DNA of 64,000 nucleotides from Marinobacter sp. EhC06 (GCF_001650915.1 NZ_LXYO01000023.1:62001-126000); one strand, 5' to 3'; counted from the stretch's first letter, positions 15,602-25,334 are shown. Numbers and translations are program-made. The notes: generated by a model not told the origin, from the sequence alone.

Positions 15602-17404
15602 TCAGGCGTAAAGCGATTCGATCACGTCGGTGTATTTCTCGTAGATGTTGCTCCGGCGCACCTTCATGGTGGCCGTCACTTCATCATCGTCGTGATCCAG
15701 TTCTTTGGTAAGCAGGTGGAAGCGCTTGATCTGCGCCACCTGCGGTAACTGTTCATTACCCCGGTTCACCTCGTTCTGGATCAGTTCGTTCACCCGCTCT
15801 TGCTCGGTCAGGCTCCGGAAGGTGGTGTAGGCAATCCGCTCCTGCTCAGCCCATTTGGCCACCGTGTCGAAATCAATCTGGATCAGCGCGGACACATATT
15901 TTCTGGCCTCCCCTATCACAATGCACTCTTTGATATAGGGACTGGCCTTGATGGTGTTCTCGATTTCCGTCGGTGACAGGTTCTTGCCGCCAGCCGTGAT
16001 CATGATGTCTTTCAGGCGGTCGACAATCTTGAGCTGGCCGTCCCGCCACTCGCCCACGTCGCCGGTATGCAGCCAGCCGTCTTTCAGGGTTGAGGCGGTG
16101 GCCTCGTCGTTCTTGTAGTAGCCTTTGAACATGCTGCCACCGCGCATGATGATCTCGTTGTGCTCACCGAGCTTTACCTCGACACCGGAAACAGCTTCCC
16201 CCACCGTTCCCAGATGCACGTCATCAAGCGGCTGGGCCGTGGCAACACCGGTGCTTTCCGTCTGGCCATAGACCTCCACCAGGGGAATGCCAATGGTCCG
16301 GAAGAATTCGAGAATGCCCGTGGATATGGGGGCCGCCCCGGTGAGCGCAATGGTGCATCGGCGCAGGCCGATAAAGTTCTGCAACGCGCGGAGCACCAGC
16401 CAGTAGCTCACGCTGTACAGGCAGCGTTCCTTCAGACTCCACTGCGGCCTGGGCTTCGTGGCCATCGGTGAACAAACCCGAATGGCCCAGTTGAACAGGG
16501 CCTGCCGAAACCGCCCGGTCTCCTGGATCTTGATGTAAATGGAAGAATGCAGCTTCTCCCAGATCCGAGGCACCCCCAGGAAAAAGGTCGGCGCAATTTC
16601 CCGCAAATCTTCCTGAATGGTCCGCAGGCTCTCACCAAAGCTGACCGTACTGCCCACATACACCGGCGCAATATTGGTAAAGGCCTGTTCTGCCACATGG
16701 CACAGGGGCAGGTAAGAAAGGCTGGATCCGTGTTCATCGGCCTGCAACAGCTCAATCAGTCCCGGCGCCGCCGCATGCAGGTTCTGCCAACTGATCATGG
16801 CGCCTTTCGGTCGACCGGTGGAGCCGGAGGTATAGATCATTAGGGCGGTGTCATCCATCTGCTGGCCATCCAGCAGCTCATCCACCAGGCCGGGATGCTG
16901 CGTTTCAAATTCCCGGCCGCGGGCCTCAATGTCCTCAAACGCCGATGGCGGCTCGGGGTAATAACGCAGGCCTTTCATATCAATGGCAATGCAATGCTTC
17001 AGTTTGGGCAGATCTGGCCAGGCCTCCAGAACTTTGTCGGTCTGTTCCTGGTCTTCGCAGATCACAAATTCCGCGTCGCTGTGGTCCAGCACGTAGGCCA
17101 CCTCGTTCCAGGGGCTGGTGGGATAGACGCCGACACAGATACCCTGCACCAGGCCGATGCCCATCTGGCCGATGACCCACTCCACCCGGTTTTCCGAGAT
17201 GATGGCCACATGGCCGCCCGGTTCGAGCCCCATGGCGCGAAGCCCCAGCCCGAAATGCCGGGCCCGTCGGTAGTAATCCTGCCAGGAATAGGCCTGCCAG
17301 ATACCGAAATCCTTCTGGCGCAGGGCCAATGCGCCCGGACGCTCCCGGGCGTGGGCACGCAACATTTGAGTGAGGGTCAGATCAGGAATGGAAGGTGTTG
17401 TCAT
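15602..17404 (-). CDS. Long-chain-type acyl-CoA ligase (AMP-forming)
   Basis: 600 residues from the ATG at 17404, whose ATGA overlaps the livF stop; a GTG nine bases upstream is the weaker alternative. Adenylate-forming motifs are all present: YTSGSTGRPKGAM (P-loop), GQTESTG (A5), HTGDVG (A7) and VDRLKDIMITAGGKNLSP (hinge/A8). It joins a carboxylic acid to CoA through an acyl-AMP. The closest type is the FadD15/FAA1-like long-chain group with a long linker. As last gene of the Liv-type operon it would activate the acid brought in by that transporter, or work in branched-chain or fatty acid metabolism; the substrate cannot be read from sequence. Confidence 0.9.
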   Translation of the reverse strand: MTTPSIPDLTLTQMLRAHARERPGALALRQKDFGIWQAYSWQDYYRRARHFGLGLRAMGLEPGGHVAIISENRVEWVIGQMGIGLVQGICVGVYPTSPWNEVAYVLDHSDAEFVICEDQEQTDKVLEAWPDLPKLKHCIAIDMKGLRYYPEPPSAFEDIEARGREFETQHPGLVDELLDGQQMDDTALMIYTSGSTGRPKGAMISWQNLHAAAPGLIELLQADEHGSSLSYLPLCHVAEQAFTNIAPVYVGSTVSFGESLRTIQEDLREIAPTFFLGVPRIWEKLHSSIYIKIQETGRFRQALFNWAIRVCSPMATKPRPQWSLKERCLYSVSYWLVLRALQNFIGLRRCTIALTGAAPISTGILEFFRTIGIPLVEVYGQTESTGVATAQPLDDVHLGTVGEAVSGVEVKLGEHNEIIMRGGSMFKGYYKNDEATASTLKDGWLHTGDVGEWRDGQLKIVDRLKDIMITAGGKNLSPTEIENTIKASPYIKECIVIGEARKYVSALIQIDFDTVAKWAEQERIAYTTFRSLTEQERVNELIQNEVNRGNEQLPQVAQIKRFHLLTKELDHDDDEVTATMKVRRSNIYEKYTDVIESLYA

Positions 17405-18210
17405 GACAGCCACCGTTTACGGCGTTTGTAGTGCTTGATGTCGCGATAGCTGCGGGTTTCGCCTTCCTTGCCGCCCACACCCAGATAGAATTCCTGAACA
17501 TCCTCATTGGCCGTAAGCTTGTCCGCCGGGCCGTCGATCACGATCTTGCCGTTCTCCATGATGTAACCGTAGGAGGCAATGGCCAGCGAAACCGCCGCGT
17601 TCTGTTCCACCAGAAGAATGGCCGTGCCCTGTTCCCGATTGATTCTCGCCACGATGGTAAAGATTTCCTCCACCAACAGCGGCGCCAGGCCCAGGGACGG
17701 TTCATCCAGCATGATCAGGTCGGGCTGGGCGATCAGCGCCCGTCCAAGGGCCAACATCTGCTGCTCGCCGCCGGACAGGTAGCCGGCCAGCTGTTTGCGT
17801 CGTTCCTTAAGGCGGGGAAAGTAGTTATAGACCAGCTCGTAGCTGTCATTGAGGGACGGCTTGCTGCCACTGAGCGCGTAAGTGGCGGCAATCAGGTTTT
17901 CCTCAACGGTGAGGTCTTCAAACACCCGCCGCCCTTCCATCACGTGGAACAGCCCGCTACGCACCAGTTTTTCAGGCGGTGTGCCCTTCACATCCTGGCC
18001 CCGGAAACGAACCTCGCCGGCGGTCACCTCACCGTCTTCCAGGGTCAGCAGTCCGGAAACGCTTTTAAGAGTGGTGGATTTGCCGGCACCGTTGGAGCCG
18101 AGGAGCGCTACGATGGCACCCTTCGGCACCCGCAGTGACAGGCCCCGAAGGACCTGCACCGACTTGTTGTAGACCACCTCGATATTATCGATTTCCAGTA
18201 AGGCTTCCAT
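17401..18210 (-). CDS. livF: Branched-chain amino acid-type ABC transporter ATPase LivF
   Basis: 269 residues. Walker A GSNGAGKST, the signature LSGGEQQMLALGRAL, Walker B LIMLDEPSLGL and the D-loop/H-loop region are all in place. The short form with the C-terminal extension (YLGVGGKEGETRSYRDIKHYKRRKRW) is longer than E. coli LivF by about 30 residues; this basic tail is commonly present in Liv ATPases that precede an acyl-CoA ligase. It lies 8 bases after the binding-protein gene and overlaps the ligase gene by four bases. Confidence 0.9.
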   Translation of the reverse strand: MEALLEIDNIEVVYNKSVQVLRGLSLRVPKGAIVALLGSNGAGKSTTLKSVSGLLTLEDGEVTAGEVRFRGQDVKGTPPEKLVRSGLFHVMEGRRVFEDLTVEENLIAATYALSGSKPSLNDSYELVYNYFPRLKERRKQLAGYLSGGEQQMLALGRALIAQPDLIMLDEPSLGLAPLLVEEIFTIVARINREQGTAILLVEQNAAVSLAIASYGYIMENGKIVIDGPADKLTANEDVQEFYLGVGGKEGETRSYRDIKHYKRRKRWLS

Positions 18211-18218
18211 ACAGCCCC

Positions 18219-19427
18219 TCAGTCGAGGTGGATCCAGTCCGATACCGGCTCATACCGGCCTTCTTCGGCATTCACCCGCCAGATTCGACCCACCGGGAAG
18301 GACATGTCCCGCACGGTAACCGGAATGCCGATGATACCGCCGGTGTCCCAGTCCTCAATGGAGGCCAGGGCTTCAGCCATGTTATCTCCGGTCAGTTCCT
18401 TACCGGCATCCAGGGTGCGTTTGACCACTTCTGTCCACACCATGGCATTAAACCAGGCCTGCATGTAGCCGGTTGGGCGGTAGCCCGCTTCCGGGTCGCT
18501 CTTCTCGGCCTGGGCACGAAGGGCGTCCAACATCGGGCCGCCTTCCTCGCTGTCGTAGTAGTTGTAGGGCATCACACCCATGTAACCGTCGGCATCCGCG
18601 CCCATCTTGTCGATGATCAGCTTGTCGGAGGACCAGAAGGTACCCATGAACTGGGTGTCCAGGCCCATCTGACGCATCTGCACCATGAACTCGTTGATCG
18701 GTGACAGCACGTAGCCGTGGAACACCACGTAATCCGGGCGCACCCGACGCAGCTTCAGGACCTCGGCCGAGACGTCCACGCTGCCGGGCTTGGTAACGAT
18801 CTCTTCCACCACTTCAATGCCCAGCTCGGCGGCGCGGGCTTTGCCATTCTCGATCGGGTCCTTGCCGAATTCGGTGTCACTGTAGACAAAGGCCACGTTC
18901 GGCATGTCCCCGCCTTCACCCTGGGAGGCGATGTACTCGAGGATGATCCCGAACATCTGACTATAGTTGGGGCCCGGGATGAACTGATAGGGGTATTGCT
19001 CGTTATCGGTCAGGGCGGTTGCGAAGGAGGCACCGCTCATCAACGTGTTGCCCTGGCTGTTGAGCTCCGAGGCAATGGCTTTCATGAAACCGGTGCTGTC
19101 CCCGTAATAGGTGGCCGGGGAACTGCTACCGGAAATCTTCTTGAAGGCTGCAACCGAGCGGTCTACTTCATAGGCGGTGTCTTCCATCACATATTCCACC
19201 GGGTGGCCATTGATACCACCCTGGCTGTTGATCCAGCTCGTGTAGTCGGTCAGCCCGGCGTGGATGTGAATACCGGCGAAAGCAAAAACACCGGAGAGCG
19301 GAATGGAGCCGCCAAACACGATGGGCTCTTTATCCTGTGCCATCGCCGGAGCGGCGACTGTCAGCGCAGCGACCAGGCTACCCAGCCCGGCAAGCCGGCG
19401 ACCTTTTTCGAGGATGTTTCTGAACAT
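18219..19427 (-). CDS. Liv-type ABC transporter periplasmic binding protein
   Basis: 402 residues from the ATG at 19427, eight bases after AAGGAG; longer frames upstream lack a signal peptide. The signal sequence ends AAPAMAQ (about residue 32). The mature part is a type I periplasmic binding fold (FGGSIPLSGVFAFAGIHIHAG at the start). It is a distant LivK/AmiC-like protein, whose ligand may be an amino acid, amide, aromatic acid or short carboxylic acid. It is placed between livM and livF, 71 bases after livM, and this break would allow separately enhanced translation of the binding protein. Confidence 0.88.
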   Translation of the reverse strand: MFRNILEKGRRLAGLGSLVAALTVAAPAMAQDKEPIVFGGSIPLSGVFAFAGIHIHAGLTDYTSWINSQGGINGHPVEYVMEDTAYEVDRSVAAFKKISGSSSPATYYGDSTGFMKAIASELNSQGNTLMSGASFATALTDNEQYPYQFIPGPNYSQMFGIILEYIASQGEGGDMPNVAFVYSDTEFGKDPIENGKARAAELGIEVVEEIVTKPGSVDVSAEVLKLRRVRPDYVVFHGYVLSPINEFMVQMRQMGLDTQFMGTFWSSDKLIIDKMGADADGYMGVMPYNYYDSEEGGPMLDALRAQAEKSDPEAGYRPTGYMQAWFNAMVWTEVVKRTLDAGKELTGDNMAEALASIEDWDTGGIIGIPVTVRDMSFPVGRIWRVNAEEGRYEPVSDWIHLD

Positions 19428-19498
19428 GTTTCTTCTCCTTGCTGCTTCTTGTTGTTGGTGGTGCATGGGCTCTGGGTACCAGGCCCCTTGAAACACGG

Positions 19499-20542
19499 TT
19501 AATTCTTGAATGGCCACAGGCGGAAGAAACGGCGGATACGGTGCCAGATCTCCGCCAGGCCATGGGGTTCAAAGATCAGAAAGCCCACGATCAGGGCACC
19601 AAAGATGATTTCCAGCATTGGCGACATGAACACCGGGGCGTTGGGATAAAAAGGCGTCAGCGCGGCGGTCAGCAGTTTCAGGGCTTCCGGTACCAGGGTC
19701 ATGAAGGCGGCTCCGAGAATGCCACCCAGCAGATTACCCATGCCACCGACAATCACGGCCGCCAGATAGAAAATGGACATGGAAAGCGGGAAGCTCTCCG
19801 GCGTGACTACCCGATAGAAATAGGCGAACAGACCGCCGGCAACCCCGGCATAGAAAGAACTGAGGGCAAAAGACATCAGCTTGTAGCGCAGCAGGTTAAT
19901 GCCCAGGATCTCCGCTGAGATATCCCGGTCGCGGATGGCGATAAACGCCCGGCCGATCCGGGTTCGGAACACATTCCTGGCCGCCAGCACCATCAGCACT
20001 GCCAGCGGTACGATGATGAAATACATGCTGAAATCGCTCTGGAACGTGAACCCAAACAGGTGCGCCGGCTCCAGGCTCAGGCCGCCCATACCCCCGGTGA
20101 CCGATTCCCACTCGGCAAAGATGAAGTGCAGGAACACGCTCGCCGCCAGAGTGGCGATGGCCAGGTACAACCCCTTCACACGCAGCGACGGCAGCCCCAC
20201 AAGAATCCCGACGGCGGCGGCCATCAGGCCGGCCAGCACCAATGTCACCGGGAATGGCAGTGCGGTATTAATCGACAGCCAGGCCACGGTGTAGGCCCCC
20301 ACACCCATAAACCCGGCTTGGCCCAGGGAAATCAGCCCGGTAAAACCGGTCAGGATGTTGAGGCCCGTGGTACTGATCACCGCTATGCCCACCAGGCACC
20401 CCAGGTACAGCAGATACGAGTCCACCACAAAAGGGAATACCAGCAAGATCAGCAGGAAGAATCCCAGCCACAGTTTCTGGGTCTGGCTGGTCCAGATTGC
20501 CTCATCGGCCTCGTAACTCTGTTTTGCGTCACCGATGCGCAT
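19499..20542 (-). CDS. livM: Liv-type ABC transporter permease LivM
   Basis: 347 residues with about 9-10 membrane helices and the family motif GLNILTGFTGLISLGQAGFMGVGAY in the first third (only its core is quoted: GYTG-type loop GFTGLISLGQ). The C-terminal part has FHPGL-type helices ending FEPHGLAEIWHRIR. It forms the channel with LivH. Its ATG follows the livH stop by one base, so translation is coupled. Confidence 0.9.
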   Translation of the reverse strand: MRIGDAKQSYEADEAIWTSQTQKLWLGFFLLILLVFPFVVDSYLLYLGCLVGIAVISTTGLNILTGFTGLISLGQAGFMGVGAYTVAWLSINTALPFPVTLVLAGLMAAAVGILVGLPSLRVKGLYLAIATLAASVFLHFIFAEWESVTGGMGGLSLEPAHLFGFTFQSDFSMYFIIVPLAVLMVLAARNVFRTRIGRAFIAIRDRDISAEILGINLLRYKLMSFALSSFYAGVAGGLFAYFYRVVTPESFPLSMSIFYLAAVIVGGMGNLLGGILGAAFMTLVPEALKLLTAALTPFYPNAPVFMSPMLEIIFGALIVGFLIFEPHGLAEIWHRIRRFFRLWPFKN

Positions 20543-20543
20543 C

Positions 20544-21422
20544 TTACACTCGCTCTATTTCGTGGGTGCCGAACAGGCCGTAGGGGCGGATCACCAGGAT
20601 AATTGCCAGCACCAGAAAAGTTGCCGGCATCCGGTACTCGCCGCCGAGATAGGCGCCCGCCACGGTCTCCAGCCAGCCGATAAACACGCCGGCCACCAGG
20701 GCGCCGAGAATGCTGTCCAGACCGCCAACGATGACCACCACCAACACACTCAGGCCGATGATCCCGAATTGCGGGCTCAGCCCACCGGTGGCCGCCACCA
20801 GCACCCCGGCAAGGGACGCTGCAAGAGAGCCGAACACCCACGCCATGTTGAAGACCCGGCGCACGTTGATGCCCATGGAATAGGCGGCCGCCTGATCCGA
20901 GGCAGTGGCTCTCAGGGCAACGCCGCCCCGGGAGAACCGGAAATAAAGCAGGTAGATGATCAGCAGGGCGGAACCAATGAGAAAGCCATAGGCAATTTTG
21001 GGTGCCAGATACAATTCACCAATGAACACCGGTTCCCGTGGCAGGAAATTGGGCAGCAGCTGGGGATCGGCCGTCCAGATGAATTCCACCAGCCCCACCA
21101 GGATGCTGGCGATACCGATGGTCACCATCACCACGGAAATCGGCGACTCCCCCAGCATGGGCCGGATCATGGTCTTTTCGATGACGCCCCCAAGAATACT
21201 ACCGCCTATGACCGCCATGGGCAGGGCAATCCAGGGTGAAAGTTCCATGCCACCGGCAAAGGCCAGGAACAGGTAAGCCGCGAACATCATGATCTCGCCG
21301 ATGGCAAAATTGATGACCCTCGTCGCTTTATAGATGATGACAAAGCCCAGGGCGATCAGCGCATACAGGCCACCCATGGCCAGCCCGGCCAGGCTGATTT
21401 CGCCGAAGAACAACCAATCCAT
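20544..21422 (-). CDS. livH: Liv-type ABC transporter permease LivH
   Basis: 292 residues with about eight membrane helices. Family marks are GLAMGGLYALIALGFVIIYK near the N-terminus and the GGLDSILGALVAGVFIGWLE segment close to the C-terminus, the coupling region for the ATPases. It starts with an ATGA overlap with livG and ends one base before livM, so the three are one translation unit. Partner of LivM in the channel. Confidence 0.9.
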   Translation of the reverse strand: MDWLFFGEISLAGLAMGGLYALIALGFVIIYKATRVINFAIGEIMMFAAYLFLAFAGGMELSPWIALPMAVIGGSILGGVIEKTMIRPMLGESPISVVMVTIGIASILVGLVEFIWTADPQLLPNFLPREPVFIGELYLAPKIAYGFLIGSALLIIYLLYFRFSRGGVALRATASDQAAAYSMGINVRRVFNMAWVFGSLAASLAGVLVAATGGLSPQFGIIGLSVLVVVIVGGLDSILGALVAGVFIGWLETVAGAYLGGEYRMPATFLVLAIILVIRPYGLFGTHEIERV

Positions 21423-22237
21423 CAGGCGGCCTCCCCTTCGGCATTGAGCTTCTTGCGGAGGCTATCGATGTCGCTGTTGCCGAGGTACGCCTTGATAACC
21501 TCGGGATTGTTCTGAACATCCGCCGGCAGGCCCTCGGTGATCACCTGACCAAAATTCAGCACGGCAATGTGGTCGGAAATATCCATTACCATGCCCATAT
21601 CGTGTTCCACCATCAGTACGGTAATGCCCCACTCTTCCCGGATATCGAGGATGAACCGGGCCATGTCCTCCTTCTCTTCTCGGTTCATACCCGCGACCGG
21701 CTCATCCAGCATCAGCACTTTGGGTTGCATTGCCAGCGCCCGGGCCAGTTCAACCCGTTTCTGAAGGCCATAGGAAAGGCTCGCCACCGGCTGACGGCGA
21801 ATGTGGTCTATCTCCAGAAAATCGATGATCCGCTCTTCCACCTCCTTGCGGACGTCCATTTCCTCACGCCGGGCCGGGCCGAAATAGGCGAGCGCGCTGA
21901 GCAGGCCGCTTTTCATATGCACATGGGCGCCCAGCTTGATGTTGTCGAGTACGGTCATACCCCGGAACAGGGCAATATTCTGGAAGGTTCGGGCCAGGCC
22001 CAGTGCGGCCCGTTTCGGCGGCTTGATACTGCCCGGTAGCGGCTGCCCCTGATAGCGGATGGTGCCCTGCTGGGGTTTGTAGAAGCCGGAGATGCAATTG
22101 AATAGCGAAGTTTTACCAGCACCATTCGGGCCGATAATGGTCGTTACGGTATTCTCAGGCACCCGAAAACTCACGTCCTGCAGCGCCTTCACACCACCAA
22201 ACGACAGAGACAGGTTGCTGATTTCAAGGATGCTCAC
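21422..22237 (-). CDS. livG: Liv-type ABC transporter ATPase LivG
   Basis: 271 residues from a GTG at 22237 that is preceded by GGGAGGTAGT; the longer frame to 22381 is not protein-like. Walker A GPNGAGKTS, signature LSYGLQKRVELARAL (with Tyr-Gly in place of the usual Gly-Gly after Ser, common in LivG), Walker B VLMLDEPVAGMN. The C-terminal helix region ending KLNAEGEAA is slightly extended. First gene of the operon livG-livH-livM-SBP-livF-acyl-CoA ligase. The 251 bases to the divergent crotonase gene hold both promoters. Confidence 0.9.
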   Translation of the reverse strand: MSILEISNLSLSFGGVKALQDVSFRVPENTVTTIIGPNGAGKTSLFNCISGFYKPQQGTIRYQGQPLPGSIKPPKRAALGLARTFQNIALFRGMTVLDNIKLGAHVHMKSGLLSALAYFGPARREEMDVRKEVEERIIDFLEIDHIRRQPVASLSYGLQKRVELARALAMQPKVLMLDEPVAGMNREEKEDMARFILDIREEWGITVLMVEHDMGMVMDISDHIAVLNFGQVITEGLPADVQNNPEVIKAYLGNSDIDSLRKKLNAEGEAA

Positions 22238-22488
22238 ACTACCTCCCGGCACCCCTGGCGCCGGGTAAACAGGCACGCGAACACGCCCTGCCGATACCCA
22301 TCTCACGCCCGAAGATGATTGTATTTTTTGTTGTTTCTTATCGCCGGGGGTTAGCCCCGATCCAGATTTAAAGTAGTCCATTCAGGCAACATTAGGCAAA
22401 CCGCTCTATCCTGTTACCCGACAAACAACAATGATCAGTACGCAGGTTTCGGATCTTCAGACCTGCAGCATCGGGAGGGCAATTGACC

Positions 22489-23283
22489 ATGACAGACGCG
22501 CTGGTAACCACCGCATTCGATACCAAGACCGGAGTGGCCAGATTAACCTTCAATCGCCCTGAAGCCCTGAACGCCATCAATGTGCCCCTGGCAGAAGCCT
22601 TTCTCGGGGCAGTTCGGGAGATCAATAAGCTTTCCGGTGTTCGCTGTATCGTTCTGACAGGCACGGGGCGAGCGTTCATGGCCGGTGGCGATGTATCCAG
22701 CATGGCCGGCACGTCGGAGCAGGCAGGGGCAGCCATCAGCGCGATCCTGGATGCCGTTAATCCTGCCATTCTGCTACTTCGTAGCATGGACGCACCGGTT
22801 ATAGCTGCGGTCCGGGGCGTAGCCGCCGGCGCAGGGCTGAGCCTCACCCTGATGGCAGATCTGGTGATCGCCGAGGAAGACGCGAAATTTCTGGTGGCCT
22901 ACAACGGTATTGGCGCGGTTCCGGATTGTGGCGGCAGCTGGGCCCTGGCTCACAAACTCGGCGCTGGCCGGGCCGCGGAACTGATGTTGCTGGGGCGCAC
23001 CCTGAGTGCCGTGGAGGCGAAGGACTGGGGCATGGTCAACGACATTGCCCCGGACAGCGAATTCGAGAAGCAGCTGAATCGCATGATCGAAAAAGTCGCC
23101 CAGGGGCCAACCCGTGCCTTCGGTGCCTTTCGCCAACTGATCGATCGTGCCAACGGTGACCGGTTGGCCGCCCATCTGGAGGCAGAGCGCGCGGCCTTCC
23201 TTGAAATGACCCGAACCGAGGATTTTGCCGAGGGCGTGTCGGCGTTTCTGGCCAAACGGCCGTCAGGGTTTCGCGGCCGCTGA
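22489..23283 (+). CDS. Enoyl-CoA hydratase/isomerase (crotonase family, PaaG-like)
   Basis: 264 residues from the ATG at 22489, ten bases after GGAGG; the in-frame TTG at 22483 is too close to the site. The oxyanion-hole segments are GRAFMAGGDVSSM and GVAAGAGLSLTLMADL. The active-site segment reads YNGIGAVPDCGGSWALAHKLG, with an Asp in the acidic position as in PaaG-type isomerases rather than the Glu of classic hydratases. Acts on an enoyl-CoA in beta-oxidation-like degradation. Divergent from the Liv/acyl-CoA ligase operon, which could supply the CoA ester. Its last 21 bases overlap the convergent diguanylate cyclase gene. Confidence 0.88.
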   Translation: MTDALVTTAFDTKTGVARLTFNRPEALNAINVPLAEAFLGAVREINKLSGVRCIVLTGTGRAFMAGGDVSSMAGTSEQAGAAISAILDAVNPAILLLRSMDAPVIAAVRGVAAGAGLSLTLMADLVIAEEDAKFLVAYNGIGAVPDCGGSWALAHKLGAGRAAELMLLGRTLSAVEAKDWGMVNDIAPDSEFEKQLNRMIEKVAQGPTRAFGAFRQLIDRANGDRLAAHLEAERAAFLEMTRTEDFAEGVSAFLAKRPSGFRGR

Positions 23284-24453
23284 CGCTGGCACAAATACAG
23301 CGCGATTTCGACCGTTGCGTTTTGCCCGGTAAAGGGCTTTGTCCGCTGAAACCATGATGTCCTGGAAGTTGCCATGCTCCTGTGTAAGAGAGGCGCCTCC
23401 GATGCTTGCAGACAGGTGGACCGGAATACCATCGACTTCTCGGCCAGCCTCAGAAATTCGTTGCAACAGACGCCCGGTTACGGCCTCGATCGCCTCACGG
23501 TTGTTGTTGCGCAGCACGGCAGCAAACTCCTCCCCGCCCACACGTCCAATGATGTCGTCATCCCGGAGTTCGGCTTTCATCAGATTCGCCACGATTCGCA
23601 GCACCTCGTCGCCAGTAGCGTGCCCCCAGCGGTCGTTGATCTGCTTGAAGTGGTCCAGGTCTATCATGAGGACAGTAATCAATTTTCCCTCTTCCCGGGC
23701 TTTTTCAAACGCCAGGTTGCCCTCCCGGTAAAACGCCCGGCGATTGAACAGCTGGGTAAGCCCGTCCCGCTCCGCCAGCGCGACCAGAGCCTGTTCGGCA
23801 CGGGTAAACGCCAGCAACGGAAGCGCCATGGCCGTAGCGCTCACCAGCAACAGGTGGTTAACCAGAATCAGTTTCAGCAGCCCCTGAAGGTCCAGCTGCG
23901 TGCTTCCGCTAACGGACACTGCGATCACCAGCACCTGGGCCATCATCAGCGTACCGTGAACGCCGAACAGCGTTTGCAGAATGCGAAGAGGCAGTCTGGG
24001 CCTGCGCTCAATCGACCCCAGCCGGTAGATCGCAAGACTGAAGACCAATGCCGAGAAAAGCGCAGTCAGGAATCTGGCAACAAGCGGATCCCATCCAGTA
24101 CCGACAGCCAGGCCGAAAAGATAAAGTAGAGAGGCACCATAGATTATACGGGACGACCTTCTGGTGCCCACTATTGGCACACCCATCAGTGCGTGTATTC
24201 CTGCAAGGACCAACAACGGGGAACCACCAAGAACGAGATGGGCGATAAAAACGAAAATCCCTGGGGCGTCGGCCAGCTCATTGGCCACCGCGAGCGCGGT
24301 ACCGATTACGAAAGTCAGACAGGCGAGTGCCCAAAGCAGAAAACAGCCTTCTCGGTGGCGCAGGTGGTAGATCGCCCACAGCATCCCTCCGATCAGGAGG
24401 TTAATCATGACCGACGTGACCAGCAGCGTTGACAGGTGCATGTTCAGGTCCAT
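23263..24453 (-). CDS. Membrane diguanylate cyclase (GGDEF)
   Basis: 396 residues. Six or seven hydrophobic helices fill residues 8-220, followed by a GGDEF domain (about 230-390). The active site is GGEEF (306-310) and an allosteric I-site RDDD lies at 297-300, five residues before it, so product inhibition is expected. SIGGAS in the later part is the normal GGDEF motif. No periplasmic sensor domain; signal is probably sensed in the membrane. Makes cyclic di-GMP from two GTP. Convergent with the crotonase gene, 21-base overlap. Confidence 0.92.
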   Translation of the reverse strand: MDLNMHLSTLLVTSVMINLLIGGMLWAIYHLRHREGCFLLWALACLTFVIGTALAVANELADAPGIFVFIAHLVLGGSPLLVLAGIHALMGVPIVGTRRSSRIIYGASLLYLFGLAVGTGWDPLVARFLTALFSALVFSLAIYRLGSIERRPRLPLRILQTLFGVHGTLMMAQVLVIAVSVSGSTQLDLQGLLKLILVNHLLLVSATAMALPLLAFTRAEQALVALAERDGLTQLFNRRAFYREGNLAFEKAREEGKLITVLMIDLDHFKQINDRWGHATGDEVLRIVANLMKAELRDDDIIGRVGGEEFAAVLRNNNREAIEAVTGRLLQRISEAGREVDGIPVHLSASIGGASLTQEHGNFQDIMVSADKALYRAKRNGRNRAVFVPASAAAKP

Positions 24454-24593
24454 AAACGCACGGCATTCCAGGCTTTATAATGGGTTTTTCAGCGTATCAG
24501 CTTAACTTCTGCGCCGGCGCACCTGCTATGTAGCGTTTGGTATGATAATTGTCACAGATTGGCGCGACATCCATGAACTCACTGCGAGACCCC

Positions 24594-25331
24594 ATGAATC
24601 CAACCATAGAACTTCTTAAATCCCACCGCTCTATTCGTAAATTCACCGGTAAAAAAATTCCGAACGAAATGCTCAGGGAGCTGATTCGCGCCGGCCAGTG
24701 CGCCGCCACCTCGAATCATGTGCAGGCCTACTCGATCATTCACGTGATTGATCCGGACAACCGCCGTAGAATCGCCGAACTGGCCGGTGGCCAGAGCTAC
24801 ATTGCTGACTGCTCCGACTTTCTGGTGTTCTGTGCCGACATGCGGCGCTCCATCGACGCGGCGGGTCGTGCCGGGGCCGACGTGGTGCGCGGGATGACCG
24901 AACAACTGCTGATTGCCACCATCGACACCAGCCTGATGGCCCAGAACGTGGCCATCGCAGCAGAGTCCGAGGGGCTCGGGCTGTGCTATATCGGGGGCAT
25001 ACGGAACAACCCGGCGGAGATCAGCGAGATACTGCGGCTGCCGGAGCATGTCTATCCGGTGTTTGGTATGTGCCTGGGGTACCCGGACCAGAATCCGGAG
25101 GTGAAGCCGCGACTGCCGGTGGAGGCCATTCTCAGGGAAGACTATTACTCCGACGCCCGAGACGAAGAGCTGGTCGCCGGGTTCGACCGCACCATGAACG
25201 AGTATTACCGGGAGCGAACCGGCGGCAACAAGGACACTACCTGGTCCGAGCAGCTCAAGCCGCTGTTCACCTCGAAACTGCGACCGCACATGCGCGACTT
25301 CCTGCGCAAATGCGGCTTCGAGATGAAATAA
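24594..25331 (+). CDS. nfsA: NADPH-dependent flavin nitroreductase, NfsA type
   Basis: 245 residues from the ATG at 24594; this gives MNPTIELLKSHRSIRKFTGKKI, which lines up with the start of E. coli NfsA, whereas earlier in-frame starts add residues with no counterpart. The FMN-binding stretch HRSIRKF and the mid-domain GLGLCYIGGIRNNP are conserved, and the C-terminal part carries the NfsA-like NKDTTWSEQLKPLFTSKLRPHMRDFL. Enzymes of the group reduce nitroaromatics and quinones, and related members act as flavin reductases. Transcribed alone and divergently from the diguanylate cyclase gene. Confidence 0.85.
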   Translation: MNPTIELLKSHRSIRKFTGKKIPNEMLRELIRAGQCAATSNHVQAYSIIHVIDPDNRRRIAELAGGQSYIADCSDFLVFCADMRRSIDAAGRAGADVVRGMTEQLLIATIDTSLMAQNVAIAAESEGLGLCYIGGIRNNPAEISEILRLPEHVYPVFGMCLGYPDQNPEVKPRLPVEAILREDYYSDARDEELVAGFDRTMNEYYRERTGGNKDTTWSEQLKPLFTSKLRPHMRDFLRKCGFEMK

Positions 25332-25334
25332 CCA

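Noticed and set aside
24510..24521. Palindrome TGCGCCGGCGCA before nfsA
   Set aside because: Short GC palindrome that is expected by chance in GC-rich DNA and has no matching copy nearby.
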